Positions 35,965 to 45,533 of a stretch of DNA of 64,000 bases are shown one piece after another. The stretch is from NCBI GenBank assembly GCA_025992895.1, contig DAJPGA010000001.1:2053001-2117000 (forward strand), given 5' to 3'. The stretch comes from Veillonellaceae bacterium. GTDB lineage: Bacteria; Bacillota; Negativicutes; Veillonellales; Dialisteraceae. Positions within the stretch are counted from its first letter, which is position 1, and the number at the start of each line of letters is the position of its first letter. A program made the position numbers and the translations under genes. The notes beneath the pieces were generated by a model, which had not been told where the DNA came from, did not search any database, and saw nothing but the letters and a program-made list of their open reading frames with translations.

Positions 35965-37059
35965 TTATTTCAGATATTCCTGGAAGAATTCATCAATGGC
36001 CTTGAACGGGATGATATCCATCTGGCCGTAGAGGTCCGTGTGGACGGCGCCCGGAATGGAGAGGAATTTCTTATTGTCACCCTTCAGCTTCTTGAATGCA
36101 TCCTGACTGAAGTAGTAAGAATGCGCCTTGTCGCCATGGACGATGAGGACAGCGCTTCTGATTTCTCCTGCGTAGGAAAGAAGCGGCATGTTCATGAAAG
36201 AGAGCGCAGAGGTCTTGTTCCATCCTGCATTCGAATTGACGGAACGCGGATGATAGCCACGCTTTGTCTTGTAGTAAGCGTGGTAATCCTTCACGAAGAA
36301 CGGCGCATCATCCGGAAGCGGATCGACGACACCACCGGCCTTGGCATACGTATCATTCTTGTAATCTTCTGTTCTCTGTTCGTTCAGGGCCTTCCTCATT
36401 TCATATCTGTCATCCGGTGTCATCTTGTCGAAGTATCCGTTGGCCGTGACGCGGGACATATCATACATAGTAGAGGTGACTGTCGCCTTGATTCTTGTAT
36501 CCATGGCAGCTGCATTGAGTGCCATGCCGCCCCATCCGCAGATGCCGAGGATGCCGATGCGGTTCGGATCGACATTGTCCCTTGTGGAGAGGAAATCTAC
36601 AGCAGCAGAGAAATCTTCCGTATTGATATCCGGGGATGCCACGTCTCTTGGCGTGCCGCCGCTTTCACCGGTAAACGACGGATCGAAGGCAATCGTCAGA
36701 TAACCCATTTCGGCGAGCTTCTGTGCATAAAGTCCGGAAGACTGTTCCTTCACAGCGCCGAACGGCCCTGCAACAGCAATGGCAGGAAGCTTTCCTTTCG
36801 CATTCTTTGGTGTGTACATATCTGCGGCAAGCGTAATGCCGTAACGGTTATGGAATGTCACCTTCTGGTGATCGACTAAATCGCTCTTCGGGAACACTTT
36901 GTCCCATTCATTTGTCAGTTTCAATGGCTGATCTCCTTTCGATGTCTGTACAGTAATCGTATTTGCCTGACCTGCCGGAACATCCGCAGCAAGTGCAGTC
37001 GTTCCGCCCAAAGCAAGGAGCAGGCTCAATGCGGCAATGGCCGCCCATTTCTTCTTCAT
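35965..37059 (-). CDS. Secreted alpha/beta hydrolase with Cys-type nucleophile elbow
   Basis: A 364-residue protein with a signal peptide (WAAIAALSLLLALGGTTALA). The mature alpha/beta hydrolase resembles the dienelactone hydrolase/acetyl-xylan-esterase-like group: the elbow GICGWGGMALNAAA (~175-188) places Cys where Ser is usual. A late VLIVHGDKAHSYYFSQ gives the acid region, and GAVHTDLY the His. The ATG at 37059 has AGGAAGG at six bases. The divergent LysR gene and the palindrome between them suggest regulated expression. Substrate unknown. Confidence 0.8.
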   Translation of the reverse strand: MKKKWAAIAALSLLLALGGTTALAADVPAGQANTITVQTSKGDQPLKLTNEWDKVFPKSDLVDHQKVTFHNRYGITLAADMYTPKNAKGKLPAIAVAGPFGAVKEQSSGLYAQKLAEMGYLTIAFDPSFTGESGGTPRDVASPDINTEDFSAAVDFLSTRDNVDPNRIGILGICGWGGMALNAAAMDTRIKATVTSTMYDMSRVTANGYFDKMTPDDRYEMRKALNEQRTEDYKNDTYAKAGGVVDPLPDDAPFFVKDYHAYYKTKRGYHPRSVNSNAGWNKTSALSFMNMPLLSYAGEIRSAVLIVHGDKAHSYYFSQDAFKKLKGDNKKFLSIPGAVHTDLYGQMDIIPFKAIDEFFQEYLK

Positions 37060-37145
37060 TTCCATCCTTCCTTTCTGCATCACTCAATCTATGTATAGTA
37101 TAATTTCAATCTAAATAAATTACTAATATTAATATATAATCGTTA

Positions 37146-37178
37146 TCTATTAGATTTCTTAATAGATTAAGTTATAAT
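37146..37178 (+). promoter_or_regulatory. LysR operator-like palindrome and lysR promoter
   Basis: TCTATTA, seven bases, TAATAGA (37146-37166), a perfect inverted repeat typical of a LysR site, just before TATAAT at 37173-37178 of the lysR-type gene. It lies in the shared divergent region. Confidence 0.6.
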
Positions 37179-37199
37179 GAAGGAAAGGAGTGAATGACT

Positions 37200-38087
37200 A
37201 TGGATATTGAACTGCTCAGGAATTTTCTGGAAATCGCGCGGGTCGGCAGCATGACAAAAGCGGCCTCATCGCTTCATATTTCACAGCCAACGCTCTCTGT
37301 CCAGATGAAATCCCTGGAAGAAGTGCTGGGAAGAAAACTTTTCCGCAAGGAAGGACGGAATCTTGTCATGACGGAAGAAGGCGAACTCCTTGAAAGAAGG
37401 GCCGCTGACATCATAGGCCTCACGGATAAGACGCTGTCCGAATTCCGCGCTCTCTCTGACAGCCTGGGAGGAGATGTCCGCATCGGATGCGCTGAATCGG
37501 TCCTGATCGACCATCTGGCCCTTGCCATCAAAAAGATCAAAAAGAAACGCCCTTTCCTCCGCTGCCATATCACAAGCGGAGACACGGCCATCGTCACAAG
37601 CATTCTGGAACAGGGCCTCATCGACTTTGCCATCATCGTCGAGCCGCCGGACCTTGACCGCTACGACTCCATCCGGATCCCGGGTGTCGATACATGGTGC
37701 GCCGTCATCCCCGAGGACTCGCCGCTTGCCGCCAAGAAGAGCCTTACCTTTGACGATATAAAAAATGAACCCATTATTATGTCTAAGCAGTCCTTCCTCG
37801 CCGATCTGCCGCGCTGGTGCGGAAGCCGCCGCGATGAACTGACCATCTTCGGATACCTGAACCTTTTCTACAATGGCACCCGCTTCGTCAAAAATCACAT
37901 GGCCATCCTTCTCACCTTCGCGGGACTTGCCGAATCAGGAAACGGCCTTGCCGTCCGGCCCCTTTCTCCCGTCCTTTCCAACCGCATGTACATCGTCTGG
38001 AAAAAGCGCCAGATCTTCTCCCCTGCCGCCAGAGACCTCCTGGAAATCCTTCGGGAAGATGCAGAAAAAGAACCTGTCAATGAATAA
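37200..38087 (+). CDS. LysR-family transcriptional regulator
   Basis: A 295-residue regulator. The N-terminal winged HTH (IELLRNFLEIARVGSMTKAASSLHISQPTLSVQMKSLEE) is canonical. The effector domain (~90-290) has GGDVRIGCAESVLIDHLA and YDSIRIPGVDTWCAV. The ATG at 37200 follows AAAGGAG with eight-base spacing. It probably controls the divergent hydrolase gene and itself; the inducer is unknown. Confidence 0.92.
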   Translation: MDIELLRNFLEIARVGSMTKAASSLHISQPTLSVQMKSLEEVLGRKLFRKEGRNLVMTEEGELLERRAADIIGLTDKTLSEFRALSDSLGGDVRIGCAESVLIDHLALAIKKIKKKRPFLRCHITSGDTAIVTSILEQGLIDFAIIVEPPDLDRYDSIRIPGVDTWCAVIPEDSPLAAKKSLTFDDIKNEPIIMSKQSFLADLPRWCGSRRDELTIFGYLNLFYNGTRFVKNHMAILLTFAGLAESGNGLAVRPLSPVLSNRMYIVWKKRQIFSPAARDLLEILREDAEKEPVNE

Positions 38088-38095
38088 CGAATAAT

Positions 38096-38143
38096 AAAAA
38101 GAGCTGTAAAGAAATGATTGCACATTTCCACAGCTCTTTTTTT
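38096..38143. terminator. Terminator between lysR and glutaredoxin-like genes
   Basis: AAAAAGAGCTGT..GAAATG, ATTG loop, CACATTTC.ACAGCTC with seven T. It serves convergent genes on both strands. Confidence 0.75.
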
Positions 38144-38151
38144 GCCTTCGT

Positions 38152-38433
38152 TTATTCCGCAGCAGCTTTTAAGGTTTTTTCTACGGCTGCCTTGATCGTC
38201 TCGTAATCCTGTCCGGGCTGGGCTTCGAAAAGCTTTTCCCCGTCGATGAAGAGGCTCGGTACATAGTAGTACTTGCCGTTGTATGGAGTGACGAGCTCCG
38301 GCTGCAGCTGTTCATCGATCACTTCGACTTCTGCATTGGCATATTCCGGTTTCTGGCAAAGTTCCTCGAATGCCTTCTTCGCTTTCGCGCAGTACGGGCA
38401 TCCCGGGATCTTGATCATGGTAATTTTTTTCAT
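38152..38433 (-). CDS. Glutaredoxin-like thiol-disulfide protein
   Basis: A 93-residue thioredoxin-fold protein with active site PGCPYCAKAKKAF (Cys12 and Cys15) and a cis-Pro segment YYVPSLFIDGEKLFEAQ (~57-73). It probably reduces disulfides or mixed thiols in the cytoplasm; no signal peptide. Stand-alone gene with GGAGG before the ATG and a downstream shared terminator. Confidence 0.88.
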   Translation of the reverse strand: MKKITMIKIPGCPYCAKAKKAFEELCQKPEYANAEVEVIDEQLQPELVTPYNGKYYYVPSLFIDGEKLFEAQPGQDYETIKAAVEKTLKAAAE

Positions 38434-38539
38434 GGAACACTCCTCCTTCTTGGAAATTTGGATTCCTGTATTTAAGATACTCTGTTTCCCCTGAAATTGC
38501 TAGTATCGAAAAAATTCTTTTTAGTCATATCAGGGCAAT

Positions 38540-38840
38540 AAAAAGACCGTGGCAAAATCCGGAAAATGCGGACTTGCCTTCCCAGACGGGGAGAAGGGCC
38601 GTAGGCCGGTCTTGACCTTGCCCTGGAAGGGAAGGTGTCTCATATACCAGTTGTCAATAATGGTAATGCCATAAATGGCTCATAAGTTAGTGTATGAGAC
38701 GGATGAGTTGCATTTCCTCAGCCGAAGGCTGGTTTTATGGTTTTCAAAGGGTTCATTTCCTCGATTGCAACAAGTTTTTCGGTATTCCTGCTAAGCCAAT
38801 CGACCCGTGTCATGCAATCCTCTAATCGAATATACCAACA
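38540..38840. repeat. Dispersed intergenic repeat, copy 2
   Basis: Second copy of the repeat at 35564. The core 38578-38640 matches in order and orientation. The middle differs by an inserted segment (38641-38705) bounded by tctcatata/gtatgagac arms. It ends just before a family hairpin, as copy 1 does. No gene. Confidence 0.6.
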
Positions 38841-38842
38841 CA

Positions 38843-38884
38843 AAAGGCTGCAGCAAAATGATTGTGCACTTTGCTGCAGCCTTT
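38843..38884. terminator. Terminator after the DEAD-box helicase
   Basis: AAAGGCTGCAGCAAA..TTTGCTGCAGCCTTT stem around ATGATTGTGCAC. Conserved hairpin family. Confidence 0.75.
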
Positions 38885-38896
38885 CTTTCTCTTCAA

Positions 38897-40450
38897 TCAG
38901 TCAGAGTTCTTGAAGTATGGTTTGAAATTGGAGTCCTGCGCTCTCGGGCTCTTCGGTCCTTTCGGACGATTGCCGCGACCGCCTTCAAAATGACGGCCTC
39001 CGCGCTTTCCTTCGAAACGGCGTCCTTCTCTGTCGCCGCGGCCTTCACGGTCGCCGCGTCCTTCGAAGTGTCTTCTCGGGCGGTTTCCGCCTTCGAAACG
39101 ACGGTGTCCGCCGCCGTTTCTTCTTCTGAAGTTCGGAGCTTCTTCCGTGATCTTGACCGGAGTAACGTCCGGCTGTTTGGTCAGCAGTTTGATAGCTGCT
39201 GCAACGAGGGATACGGAGTCTTGGTCATTCAGGAGTTCTTCAGCGCTTTCGCGGAACTGTTCGAGTCCGCCAGCCTGAGCTGTTTCGGAAAGGCTTTCAA
39301 TAGCAGCCTTCTGATTTTCTTCGATGACTTCGGTCAGTGTCGGTACAGAGCGGCGGGTAATACGGCGGCGGATGACTCTTTCGATGTCACGCAGCTGGCC
39401 CATTTCTCTGGAAATGACGAATGTCGTAGCAAGACCGGTCTGTCCTGCGCGGCCTGTACGGCCTACGCGGTGTACATAGATTTCCGGATCCTGCGGCATA
39501 TCGAAGTTGTATACGTGGGTAACGCCGGAAATATCAAGGCCTCTGGCAGCCACGTCGGTAGCAACGAGGATATCGATGGTGCCTTCCTTGAACTGGCGTA
39601 CGACGGTATCTCTCTTCTGCTGGGACAGGTCGCCATGAAGACCTTCGGCCATGTAGCCTCTCTTCTTCAGAGCTTCGGTGACTTCATCGCAGCGGCGCTT
39701 GGTGCGTACGAATACGATGGCCAGTTCCGGATCCTGCATATCGAGCAGACGGCAGAGTGCGTCGAATTTCTGACGGTCCGGCAGTTCGATGTATTCCTGT
39801 TCGATCAGGTCGATGGTTACGGTAGCCGCCTTGATCTTGACGACTTCCGGATCCTTCAGGAATGTTTCAGCGAGTTCGCGGATCGGTCCAGGCATGGTAG
39901 CGGAGAAGAACATGGTCTGTCTTTCTTCCGGAATAGCAGCAAGGATCGTGCGGATGTCGTCGATGAATCCCATATCGACCATTTCATCGCCTTCATCAAG
40001 GACGAGAATCTGTACATTGGAGAGGTCGATCGTGCCGCGCTTCATATGATCCATCAGACGGCCCGGGGTAGCTACGATGATGTTTGGTTTCTTGCGGAGT
40101 GCCTTGAACTGGCGTTCAATATCCTGGCCGCCGTAGATTGGCAGTGCGTGGATTGGCAGGTACTGTGCAAGATGGTTGATTTCTTCAGCGGACTGGATAG
40201 CCAGTTCTCTGGTTGGCGAAAGGATGACTGCCTGCGGACCTGGTTTTGTTGTGTCAATGCGTTCCAGTACAGGGATACCGAATGCTGCGGTTTTACCTGT
40301 GCCTGTCTGTGCCTGACCAATCAGATCCTTTCCGGAAAGTGCTACTGGAATGGAGACCTTCTGGATCGGGGTCGGTTCCTCGAACCCCATATCCTTTACG
40401 GCCTGCAGAATTTCCGGCTGGATTCCTAATTCGTCAAAAGTTTCGTACAT
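38897..40450 (-). CDS. DEAD-box RNA helicase with RGG-like tail
   Basis: A 517-residue helicase: Q-motif EEPTPIQKVSIPVAL (~25), motif I AQTGTGKTAAF (~45), motif II reading VLDEGDEM (Gly replaces the Ala of DEAD), motif III FFSATMPG, motif IV-VI with ARGLDISGVTHV and HRVGRTGRAG. The last ~75 residues are arginine/glycine-rich (GGGHRRFEGGNRPRRHFEG), an RNA-binding tail as in CsdA/CshA. It probably remodels RNA in ribosome assembly or decay. The ATG at 40450 follows AGGAGG. A ~210-base structured leader precedes it. Confidence 0.92.
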   Translation of the reverse strand: MYETFDELGIQPEILQAVKDMGFEEPTPIQKVSIPVALSGKDLIGQAQTGTGKTAAFGIPVLERIDTTKPGPQAVILSPTRELAIQSAEEINHLAQYLPIHALPIYGGQDIERQFKALRKKPNIIVATPGRLMDHMKRGTIDLSNVQILVLDEGDEMVDMGFIDDIRTILAAIPEERQTMFFSATMPGPIRELAETFLKDPEVVKIKAATVTIDLIEQEYIELPDRQKFDALCRLLDMQDPELAIVFVRTKRRCDEVTEALKKRGYMAEGLHGDLSQQKRDTVVRQFKEGTIDILVATDVAARGLDISGVTHVYNFDMPQDPEIYVHRVGRTGRAGQTGLATTFVISREMGQLRDIERVIRRRITRRSVPTLTEVIEENQKAAIESLSETAQAGGLEQFRESAEELLNDQDSVSLVAAAIKLLTKQPDVTPVKITEEAPNFRRRNGGGHRRFEGGNRPRRHFEGRGDREGRGDREGRRFEGKRGGRHFEGGRGNRPKGPKSPRAQDSNFKPYFKNSD

Positions 40451-40680
40451 GTGTTTCCTCCTGTGTGCGCCATGGGTACGCATTCGCTCATCGCTAATAA
40501 AAAAGGCAGGCGTCTCAATCTATGCATCTTTGCATCTTCCGGGTCTTCGTATCTGCGGATCCATCCGCTCCCGGGCACTAAAAAAAGAGAACACTACAAG
40601 CGTCTCTCCCATGATTTACGTTTCTCGGTTGTCCGTTCTCGTTAGTACATGCCTGCTCATTGGTATCATTATATCACACC
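40451..40680 (-). promoter_or_regulatory. Long structured leader and promoter of the helicase gene
   Basis: Minus-strand TATAAT at 40668-40673. The leader contains GAGAACGG..GTTCTC followed by a run of seven T (40575-40645 region), looking like an attenuator, and further hairpins (GGATGGATCC; GCAGGCATG..). Such leaders are common for cold-induced RNA helicases; regulation here is inferred. Confidence 0.5.
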
Positions 40681-40967
40681 TTTTCAATTAAAAGTAAAAT
40701 ATTTCAGAAAATATCAAAAATAGTCAATATTTTTTAGAAAAAGGGTACACTTTTATCTATAATCCCTCAAAATCAGAAATATTTCCTGAAAACGGCTGGA
40801 AATACCACATAACCACCGAAATACTATTCCATTTCATACAGATTGTCATAGAAGCAAAACGGGAGCATCCGCCGCTTCCTCATCCAGGAAATGCATCCAC
40901 GCAAAGAAAAAGCCGCAGGAAATGCATTGCACTCCCGCAGCTCTCTACATAGTCTCTCTATATTCTC
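40681..40967. other. Gene-free AT-rich spacer
   Basis: No gene seen between the helicase leader and the TonB receptor. A degenerate GC-rich hairpin (aagccgcagg..cccgcagct, 40910-40945) lies beyond the receptor stop and is probably its terminator. Confidence 0.5.
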
Positions 40968-43001
40968 TTACAGTCTGACCTGCATGCCTGTGAACCATTC
41001 TCTTCCATGGACGTAAAGGTCGTCCACTTTCTTATCGAACCAGTTATAGACGCCGGCCGTCATGGACCAGTCGCCCCAGCGTTTCCGGATGGATGTATTC
41101 AGCGTCTGGAACGTATACGATTCATCATCGAAGCGGTAGTGGTCCTGGAACGTATCCCAGACAGCGCCCGACCAGCCGTAATCATCATGATCATCATAGA
41201 AAAGAGCGGCCGTCACCGTATGGCGCGCGCGGTTGTCGAGCATCGTGCCGTCCGTCTTGTTCACGGCATCGAGGTACACATGCGAAAGTCGCCAGTTCCA
41301 GCGGCTTCCCATCGGCGCGGTAAGCTCCGTCTCCACGCCCTCGATGTCAGCGCGGTTCACGTTTTCATAATGGTAGACGGCATCGCTCACCTGCACGATG
41401 TCGATCAGGTTCTTCACGCGGTTCTTGAACCATGTCACCTTGCCCTTGAGATTTCCCATTTCCCATTCATACGAAAGATCGAGCGAGCGGGATTTCTCCG
41501 GAGAAAGATCGGGATTGCCGTAAATGCGGTACGCAAAATGGTTGAGATCGAGGTACATTTCCGAAACTGTCGGTGCGCGGTATCCGGCGCCATAGTCTGC
41601 CTTGATCCTGTTATGGGAATCCAGCTCCCATGTCGCGCCCAGCCTTGGCACGCCGTAATCGCCGAAGCGGTTGTTATGCTCCATGCGGAAGGAAGGTGTC
41701 AGCGTCACGCCGCCTCCCATCGTCCAGAAATCCGTCACATAGAGCGCCGCATTCTCGATGCTGTGTCCTTCTTCCTCTTTTCCTTCGCCAAGGCGCGTCC
41801 CCGTGTACGACGTCATGCGGTAATCCCCGCCGTACGTCACGCGGTGCTTGTCAAAGGTCATCGTGTCTTTCCCGGAAAGCGCCCACTCCGTGTACTTAGC
41901 CTTGTCGTAATCGCTGGCTGGGTACAACGTGTCCAGCATGGAATTCACAAAAGGCGGAAGGATGCCCGTGAAATCAGGGCGGTCATTGCTCGTCTTTGAA
42001 TTCTTCGTGAGGCGGCTGTAGGAAACGCTGCCTTCGTATTCATTTCTGTCTGTCTTTCCTGTATACGTCAGGAACGTGTCCGTCTCATGACGGTCGATGC
42101 GGCTTCTGTCGTCCTTCTGGAGCGGCAGGTACAGCCGGCCCATCTGCATGCCGCCATCAGCAAAGCGCGTCAGCATCGATTCATCGAAGTAATTCACGCC
42201 GAAGCGCACCTTGTTCTCATTCCTGTTCTCGAAATCATAGACCGTATCAAGCCCGATTTCCTGCCTTCTGCCATAGCCCGGGACGTCCCAGCCGTCCGTA
42301 ATGATGCCGCGTTCATCCGTCCCCTGGTTCCTGTAGGAAAGAGGGCGCACTTTTGCCGTGCTGTAATGGAAAGTAGAATTCCAGCGGCCAAGTTTCCCCG
42401 TCGTATAGCTAAGGTCCTCTCCCCACTCCGCCTCCCCCGTATGGAAGCCGAGCACCGTTTCTTCCTTGTCAGGCTTCTTCGTGATGATATTGATGACGCC
42501 GCCCATGCCGTCCGATCCGTACATCGCGCCCGACGGGCCCCTCACGACTTCGATCTTGTCGATCGTGGAAAGAGGAATCCTTGAAAGAAGGTAGGCATTC
42601 TTCGTCTGGCTCGTATCCTCATCTGCCATGCGCCTGCCGTCGACAAGGATCAGTACCTGATTCGTATTCATGCCGCGCAGCATCACCTGCGTGCCGCCCA
42701 TCGAAGCCGTGCTGCCGGCCTTGCCGCTTGAAAGATTAATCCCCGTCACAAGCTCCAGGGCCTGCGTCGCATTCACCGCGCCAAGGCTTTCGATTCCCTT
42801 CTGATCGACGACCTGGACCGCCTGCGGTTCCTTCTTCGATTCGACGGGCATCTTTTCTGCCGTCACAACCATTTCCGGAAGCGAATATACATCTTCTGCG
42901 CCGGAAGAAATCGGCATCAAGAGAGCCCCTCCCAGCGAAAGAAGCACTGCCTTCTTTATTATATTTTTCTTATTAATAGAGCCGCGCGGCTGATTCATCA
43001 T
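40968..43001 (-). CDS. TonB-dependent outer-membrane receptor
   Basis: A 677-residue receptor: basic N-terminus and signal (KKAVLLSLGGALLMPISSGA), then TonB box-like EMVVTAEK (~44-51), plug domain (~55-170; RGMNTNQVLILVDGRR, IEVVRGPSGAMYGSDGMGG, VINIITKK) and a beta-barrel ending in VRL. The plug resembles CirA/BtuB-type receptors, so iron-siderophore, haem or cobalamin are all possible. It proves an outer membrane. No transporter genes adjoin it. Confidence 0.92.
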   Translation of the reverse strand: MMNQPRGSINKKNIIKKAVLLSLGGALLMPISSGAEDVYSLPEMVVTAEKMPVESKKEPQAVQVVDQKGIESLGAVNATQALELVTGINLSSGKAGSTASMGGTQVMLRGMNTNQVLILVDGRRMADEDTSQTKNAYLLSRIPLSTIDKIEVVRGPSGAMYGSDGMGGVINIITKKPDKEETVLGFHTGEAEWGEDLSYTTGKLGRWNSTFHYSTAKVRPLSYRNQGTDERGIITDGWDVPGYGRRQEIGLDTVYDFENRNENKVRFGVNYFDESMLTRFADGGMQMGRLYLPLQKDDRSRIDRHETDTFLTYTGKTDRNEYEGSVSYSRLTKNSKTSNDRPDFTGILPPFVNSMLDTLYPASDYDKAKYTEWALSGKDTMTFDKHRVTYGGDYRMTSYTGTRLGEGKEEEGHSIENAALYVTDFWTMGGGVTLTPSFRMEHNNRFGDYGVPRLGATWELDSHNRIKADYGAGYRAPTVSEMYLDLNHFAYRIYGNPDLSPEKSRSLDLSYEWEMGNLKGKVTWFKNRVKNLIDIVQVSDAVYHYENVNRADIEGVETELTAPMGSRWNWRLSHVYLDAVNKTDGTMLDNRARHTVTAALFYDDHDDYGWSGAVWDTFQDHYRFDDESYTFQTLNTSIRKRWGDWSMTAGVYNWFDKKVDDLYVHGREWFTGMQVRL

Positions 43002-43053
43002 AATCCCCCTTGCCAGAGCCTGACAAGCAGGCTGCCTGTATTCATTCCTTTCT

Positions 43054-43084
43054 ATTATACTTCATGGTCCGGATGCGCTCTCAA
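43054..43084 (-). promoter_or_regulatory. Promoter of the TonB receptor gene
   Basis: Minus-strand TTGAGA (43079-43084), 19-base spacer, TATAAT (43054-43059). Spacing is one to two bases long. No clear metal-repressor box was seen. Confidence 0.45.
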
Positions 43085-43115
43085 AAAATTTTTCAAAAAA
43101 TATTTATGTAACCTA

Positions 43116-43144
43116 TTGAATATTTATTCTAAAGGTTGTATTAT
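43116..43144 (+). promoter_or_regulatory. Arginine-operon promoter with ARG-box-like site
   Basis: TTGAAT (43116-43121), 17-base spacer, TATTAT (43139-43144). The -35 overlaps TGAATATTTATTCT (43117-43130), which matches the TGAAT-N4-ATTCA ARG box at nine of ten conserved positions. ArgR-type repression by occlusion is the likely logic. Confidence 0.65.
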
Positions 43145-43230
43145 TATCTCAATCCAAAAGCGTGCGGATTTTTATATTTCCTAAAAAATTCAGATTTAAT
43201 GGAAATTATCCACATATCCGCCGGATATCG

Positions 43231-43250
43231 TTTATGCAAGATTGCATAAA
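43231..43250. promoter_or_regulatory. Perfect palindrome in arginine-operon leader
   Basis: TTTATGCAA, GA, TTGCATAAA: 9-bp arms. Located ~90 bases downstream of the promoter and 35 bases before the first gene. It may be a second regulator-binding site or an RNA hairpin. Confidence 0.5.
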
Positions 43251-43284
43251 CATGCATTTATACCATAGAAAAGAGGTCCTCGGA

Positions 43285-44463
43285 ATGTACGAAAAGGAAG
43301 TCAAGGAAAAAACATCGCAGATCCTGCCAAAGGTGGTGGGATGGAGACGACACTTCCATGAATATCCTGAAGTGTCCGGAGAAGAAAAAGAGACTTCCCT
43401 TTATATCCAGCAGGTCCTCACTGAACTCGGCATCCCTTTCGAAACAGGATTCTTCGGAACGGCAGTCCTAGGGACGATCAAAGGCGATCTTCCCGGAAAG
43501 ACCGTAGCCCTCAGAGCCGACATGGATGCCCTCCCCGTCACCGAACTGACAGGCCTGCCCTTTGCTTCGAAAAACAAAGGCGTCATGCACGCATGCGGCC
43601 ACGACGGCCACATGTCCATCCTTCTCGGTGCTGCCGCTGTCCTCCAGTCCATGAAGAGCCAGCTCCACGGCACTGTGAAGCTCGTATTCCAGCCGGCTGA
43701 AGAAGAAGCCTCCATCGGAGGCGGACGCCACATCGCTGCTTCCGGCAAGCTCGATGACATCGAAGAAATCTACGGCCTCCACGTATGGCCTGAACTTCCC
43801 GTCGGACAGGTCGGACTGAAAAAAGGAAATCTCATGGCAGCATCCGATCGTTTCTACGTCCATGTCAAAGGGAAATCCACCCACGCAGCACAGCCGCACA
43901 ATGGCACTGATGCCCTCGTAGCCGCCGCCCACTTCATCATCGACGTGCAGACACTCATTTCCCGTGAGATGAATCCGATGGAAAACGTCGTATGCACCAT
44001 CGGCCTCATGAATGCAGGCACCCGCTACAACGTAGGCGTCGAAGATGCTTACCTCGAAGGCACCGTCCGTACTTACACACCTGCCCTTCGCGACAAGATG
44101 GAACAGCGTCTGGGAGAACTCCTCAAAGGGCTCGACTACACGTTTGGCACCCATTCCGAACTGAACTACGTACGCGGCCACAGCGCCACGATCAATACAC
44201 CGGAAAAGATCGACTTCCTCGATGACGTCGCCAAGACCTACATCGGCAAGGAACACATCACCCATCCGGAATTCCCGTCCATGTGCGCAGAAGACTTCTC
44301 CTACTACCTTGAAAAATTCCCCGGCGCCTTCCTCTGGCTCGGTACCGGCAAGGAAGGGACTCCTGCCCTGCACAATGCAAGCTTCGCTTTAGACGAATCC
44401 ATCCTTCCACTGGGCATCATCATGGAAGCAGGCGCCTGCCTCGAAGCTTTAGCCAAAGAATAA
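43285..44463 (+). CDS. M20-family amidohydrolase heading the arginine operon
   Basis: A 392-residue M20D-type metallo-amidohydrolase: [41 protein letters not shown] (metal ligands, ~102-117), VFQPAEEE (~138), [14 protein letters not shown] and a dimerisation domain. Family members hydrolyse N-acyl amino acids (hippurate, acetyl-diaminopimelate, N-acetylornithine-like). It is the first gene behind the ARG-box promoter, 38 bases before argF. No argJ or argE is present here, so deacetylation of N-acetylornithine is an attractive inference. The ATG at 43285 has GAGG upstream; a longer frame lacks a site. Confidence 0.85.
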   Translation: MYEKEVKEKTSQILPKVVGWRRHFHEYPEVSGEEKETSLYIQQVLTELGIPFETGFFGTAVLGTIKGDLPGKTVALRADMDALPVTELTGLPFASKNKGVMHACGHDGHMSILLGAAAVLQSMKSQLHGTVKLVFQPAEEEASIGGGRHIAASGKLDDIEEIYGLHVWPELPVGQVGLKKGNLMAASDRFYVHVKGKSTHAAQPHNGTDALVAAAHFIIDVQTLISREMNPMENVVCTIGLMNAGTRYNVGVEDAYLEGTVRTYTPALRDKMEQRLGELLKGLDYTFGTHSELNYVRGHSATINTPEKIDFLDDVAKTYIGKEHITHPEFPSMCAEDFSYYLEKFPGAFLWLGTGKEGTPALHNASFALDESILPLGIIMEAGACLEALAKE

Positions 44464-44501
44464 TCCCGTTCGAAAGAACATTTCCCTCTGAGAGGTATAT
44501 C

Positions 44502-45515
44502 ATGAAAAGCTTACTCAATAAACCGTTCCTGAGCATGACCGACTACACACCCGAAGAATTCGCATACTACCTGGACCTCGCAGCCGCTCTTAAAAAAGAC
44601 AAAAAAGAAGGCAAGGAAATCCAGACACTGAAGGGCAAGAACTTCGCCCTCATCTTCGAAAAGGATTCCACACGAACCCGCTGTGCATTCGAAGTCGCTG
44701 CCAGAGACCAGGGCGCTTTCACCACATACCTCGGACCGACAGGCAGCCAGATCGGCAAGAAAGAATCCATTGCCGACACCGCCCGCGTCCTCGCATCCAT
44801 GTTCGACGCGATCGAATACAGAGGCTTCAAGCAGTCCGCTGTCGAAGAACTCGCAGCCAAGGCAGGCGTTCCCGTCTGGAACGGCCTCACCGACTACGAC
44901 CACCCGACACAGACCCTCGCCAATTTCCTGACGCTGAAGGAACATTTCAAGAAACCGCTGAATGAACTCTCCTTCGCTTACGTCGGACACGGACAGTCCA
45001 ACATGGCGCACGCCCTCATGGCCGGCGCAGCCCTTGCAGGCATGGACTTCCGCATCATCGGGCCCGCCCAGTTCTTCCCTGAAGACGATTTCCTCGCCAA
45101 ATGCCAGAAAATTGCAGAGAAGACCGGTGCTACCTTCACCTTCACCGACGATCCCATCGAAGGCGTCAAAGGCCTCGACGTCATCTACACCGGAGTCTGG
45201 GTCACCATGGGCGACCCCTACGAACTCTGGGGCGAACGCATCAAACTCTTCATGCCATACCGCATCACGATGGACATAATCAAGAACACCGGAAATCCGG
45301 ACACCGTCTTCTGCCACTGCCTCCCGGCCTTCCATAATACCGAGACAAAAGTCGGCAAGGACATCTACGAAAGATTCGGCCTCGACGGCATCGAAGTCAC
45401 AGACGACGTCTTCGAAGCGCCGTTCTCCCTGGCCTTCCAGGAAGCCGCCAACAGGCTCCCGACCATCAAAGCCGTGATGGTCGCCTCATTTGCCGAGTAT
45501 CCCATTCATGAATAA
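44502..45515 (+). CDS. argF: Ornithine carbamoyltransferase
   Basis: A 337-residue enzyme with carbamoyl-phosphate motif [13 protein letters not shown] (~52-64), [29 protein letters not shown] (~130) and the ornithine motif [14 protein letters not shown] (~270). It forms citrulline. A GAGAGG ribosome-binding site lies upstream. The catabolic homolog is possible from sequence alone, but the biosynthetic neighbours favour synthesis. Confidence 0.95.
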   Translation: MKSLLNKPFLSMTDYTPEEFAYYLDLAAALKKDKKEGKEIQTLKGKNFALIFEKDSTRTRCAFEVAARDQGAFTTYLGPTGSQIGKKESIADTARVLASMFDAIEYRGFKQSAVEELAAKAGVPVWNGLTDYDHPTQTLANFLTLKEHFKKPLNELSFAYVGHGQSNMAHALMAGAALAGMDFRIIGPAQFFPEDDFLAKCQKIAEKTGATFTFTDDPIEGVKGLDVIYTGVWVTMGDPYELWGERIKLFMPYRITMDIIKNTGNPDTVFCHCLPAFHNTETKVGKDIYERFGLDGIEVTDDVFEAPFSLAFQEAANRLPTIKAVMVASFAEYPIHE

Positions 45516-45533
45516 GAAAGAAGGATGAGTATC

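Noticed and set aside
43085..43160. Possible Fur box (GATAATAATA) upstream of the TonB receptor
   Set aside because: Only one half resembles the consensus, in AT-rich DNA where such matches are expected; the site is better explained as part of the arginine promoter.
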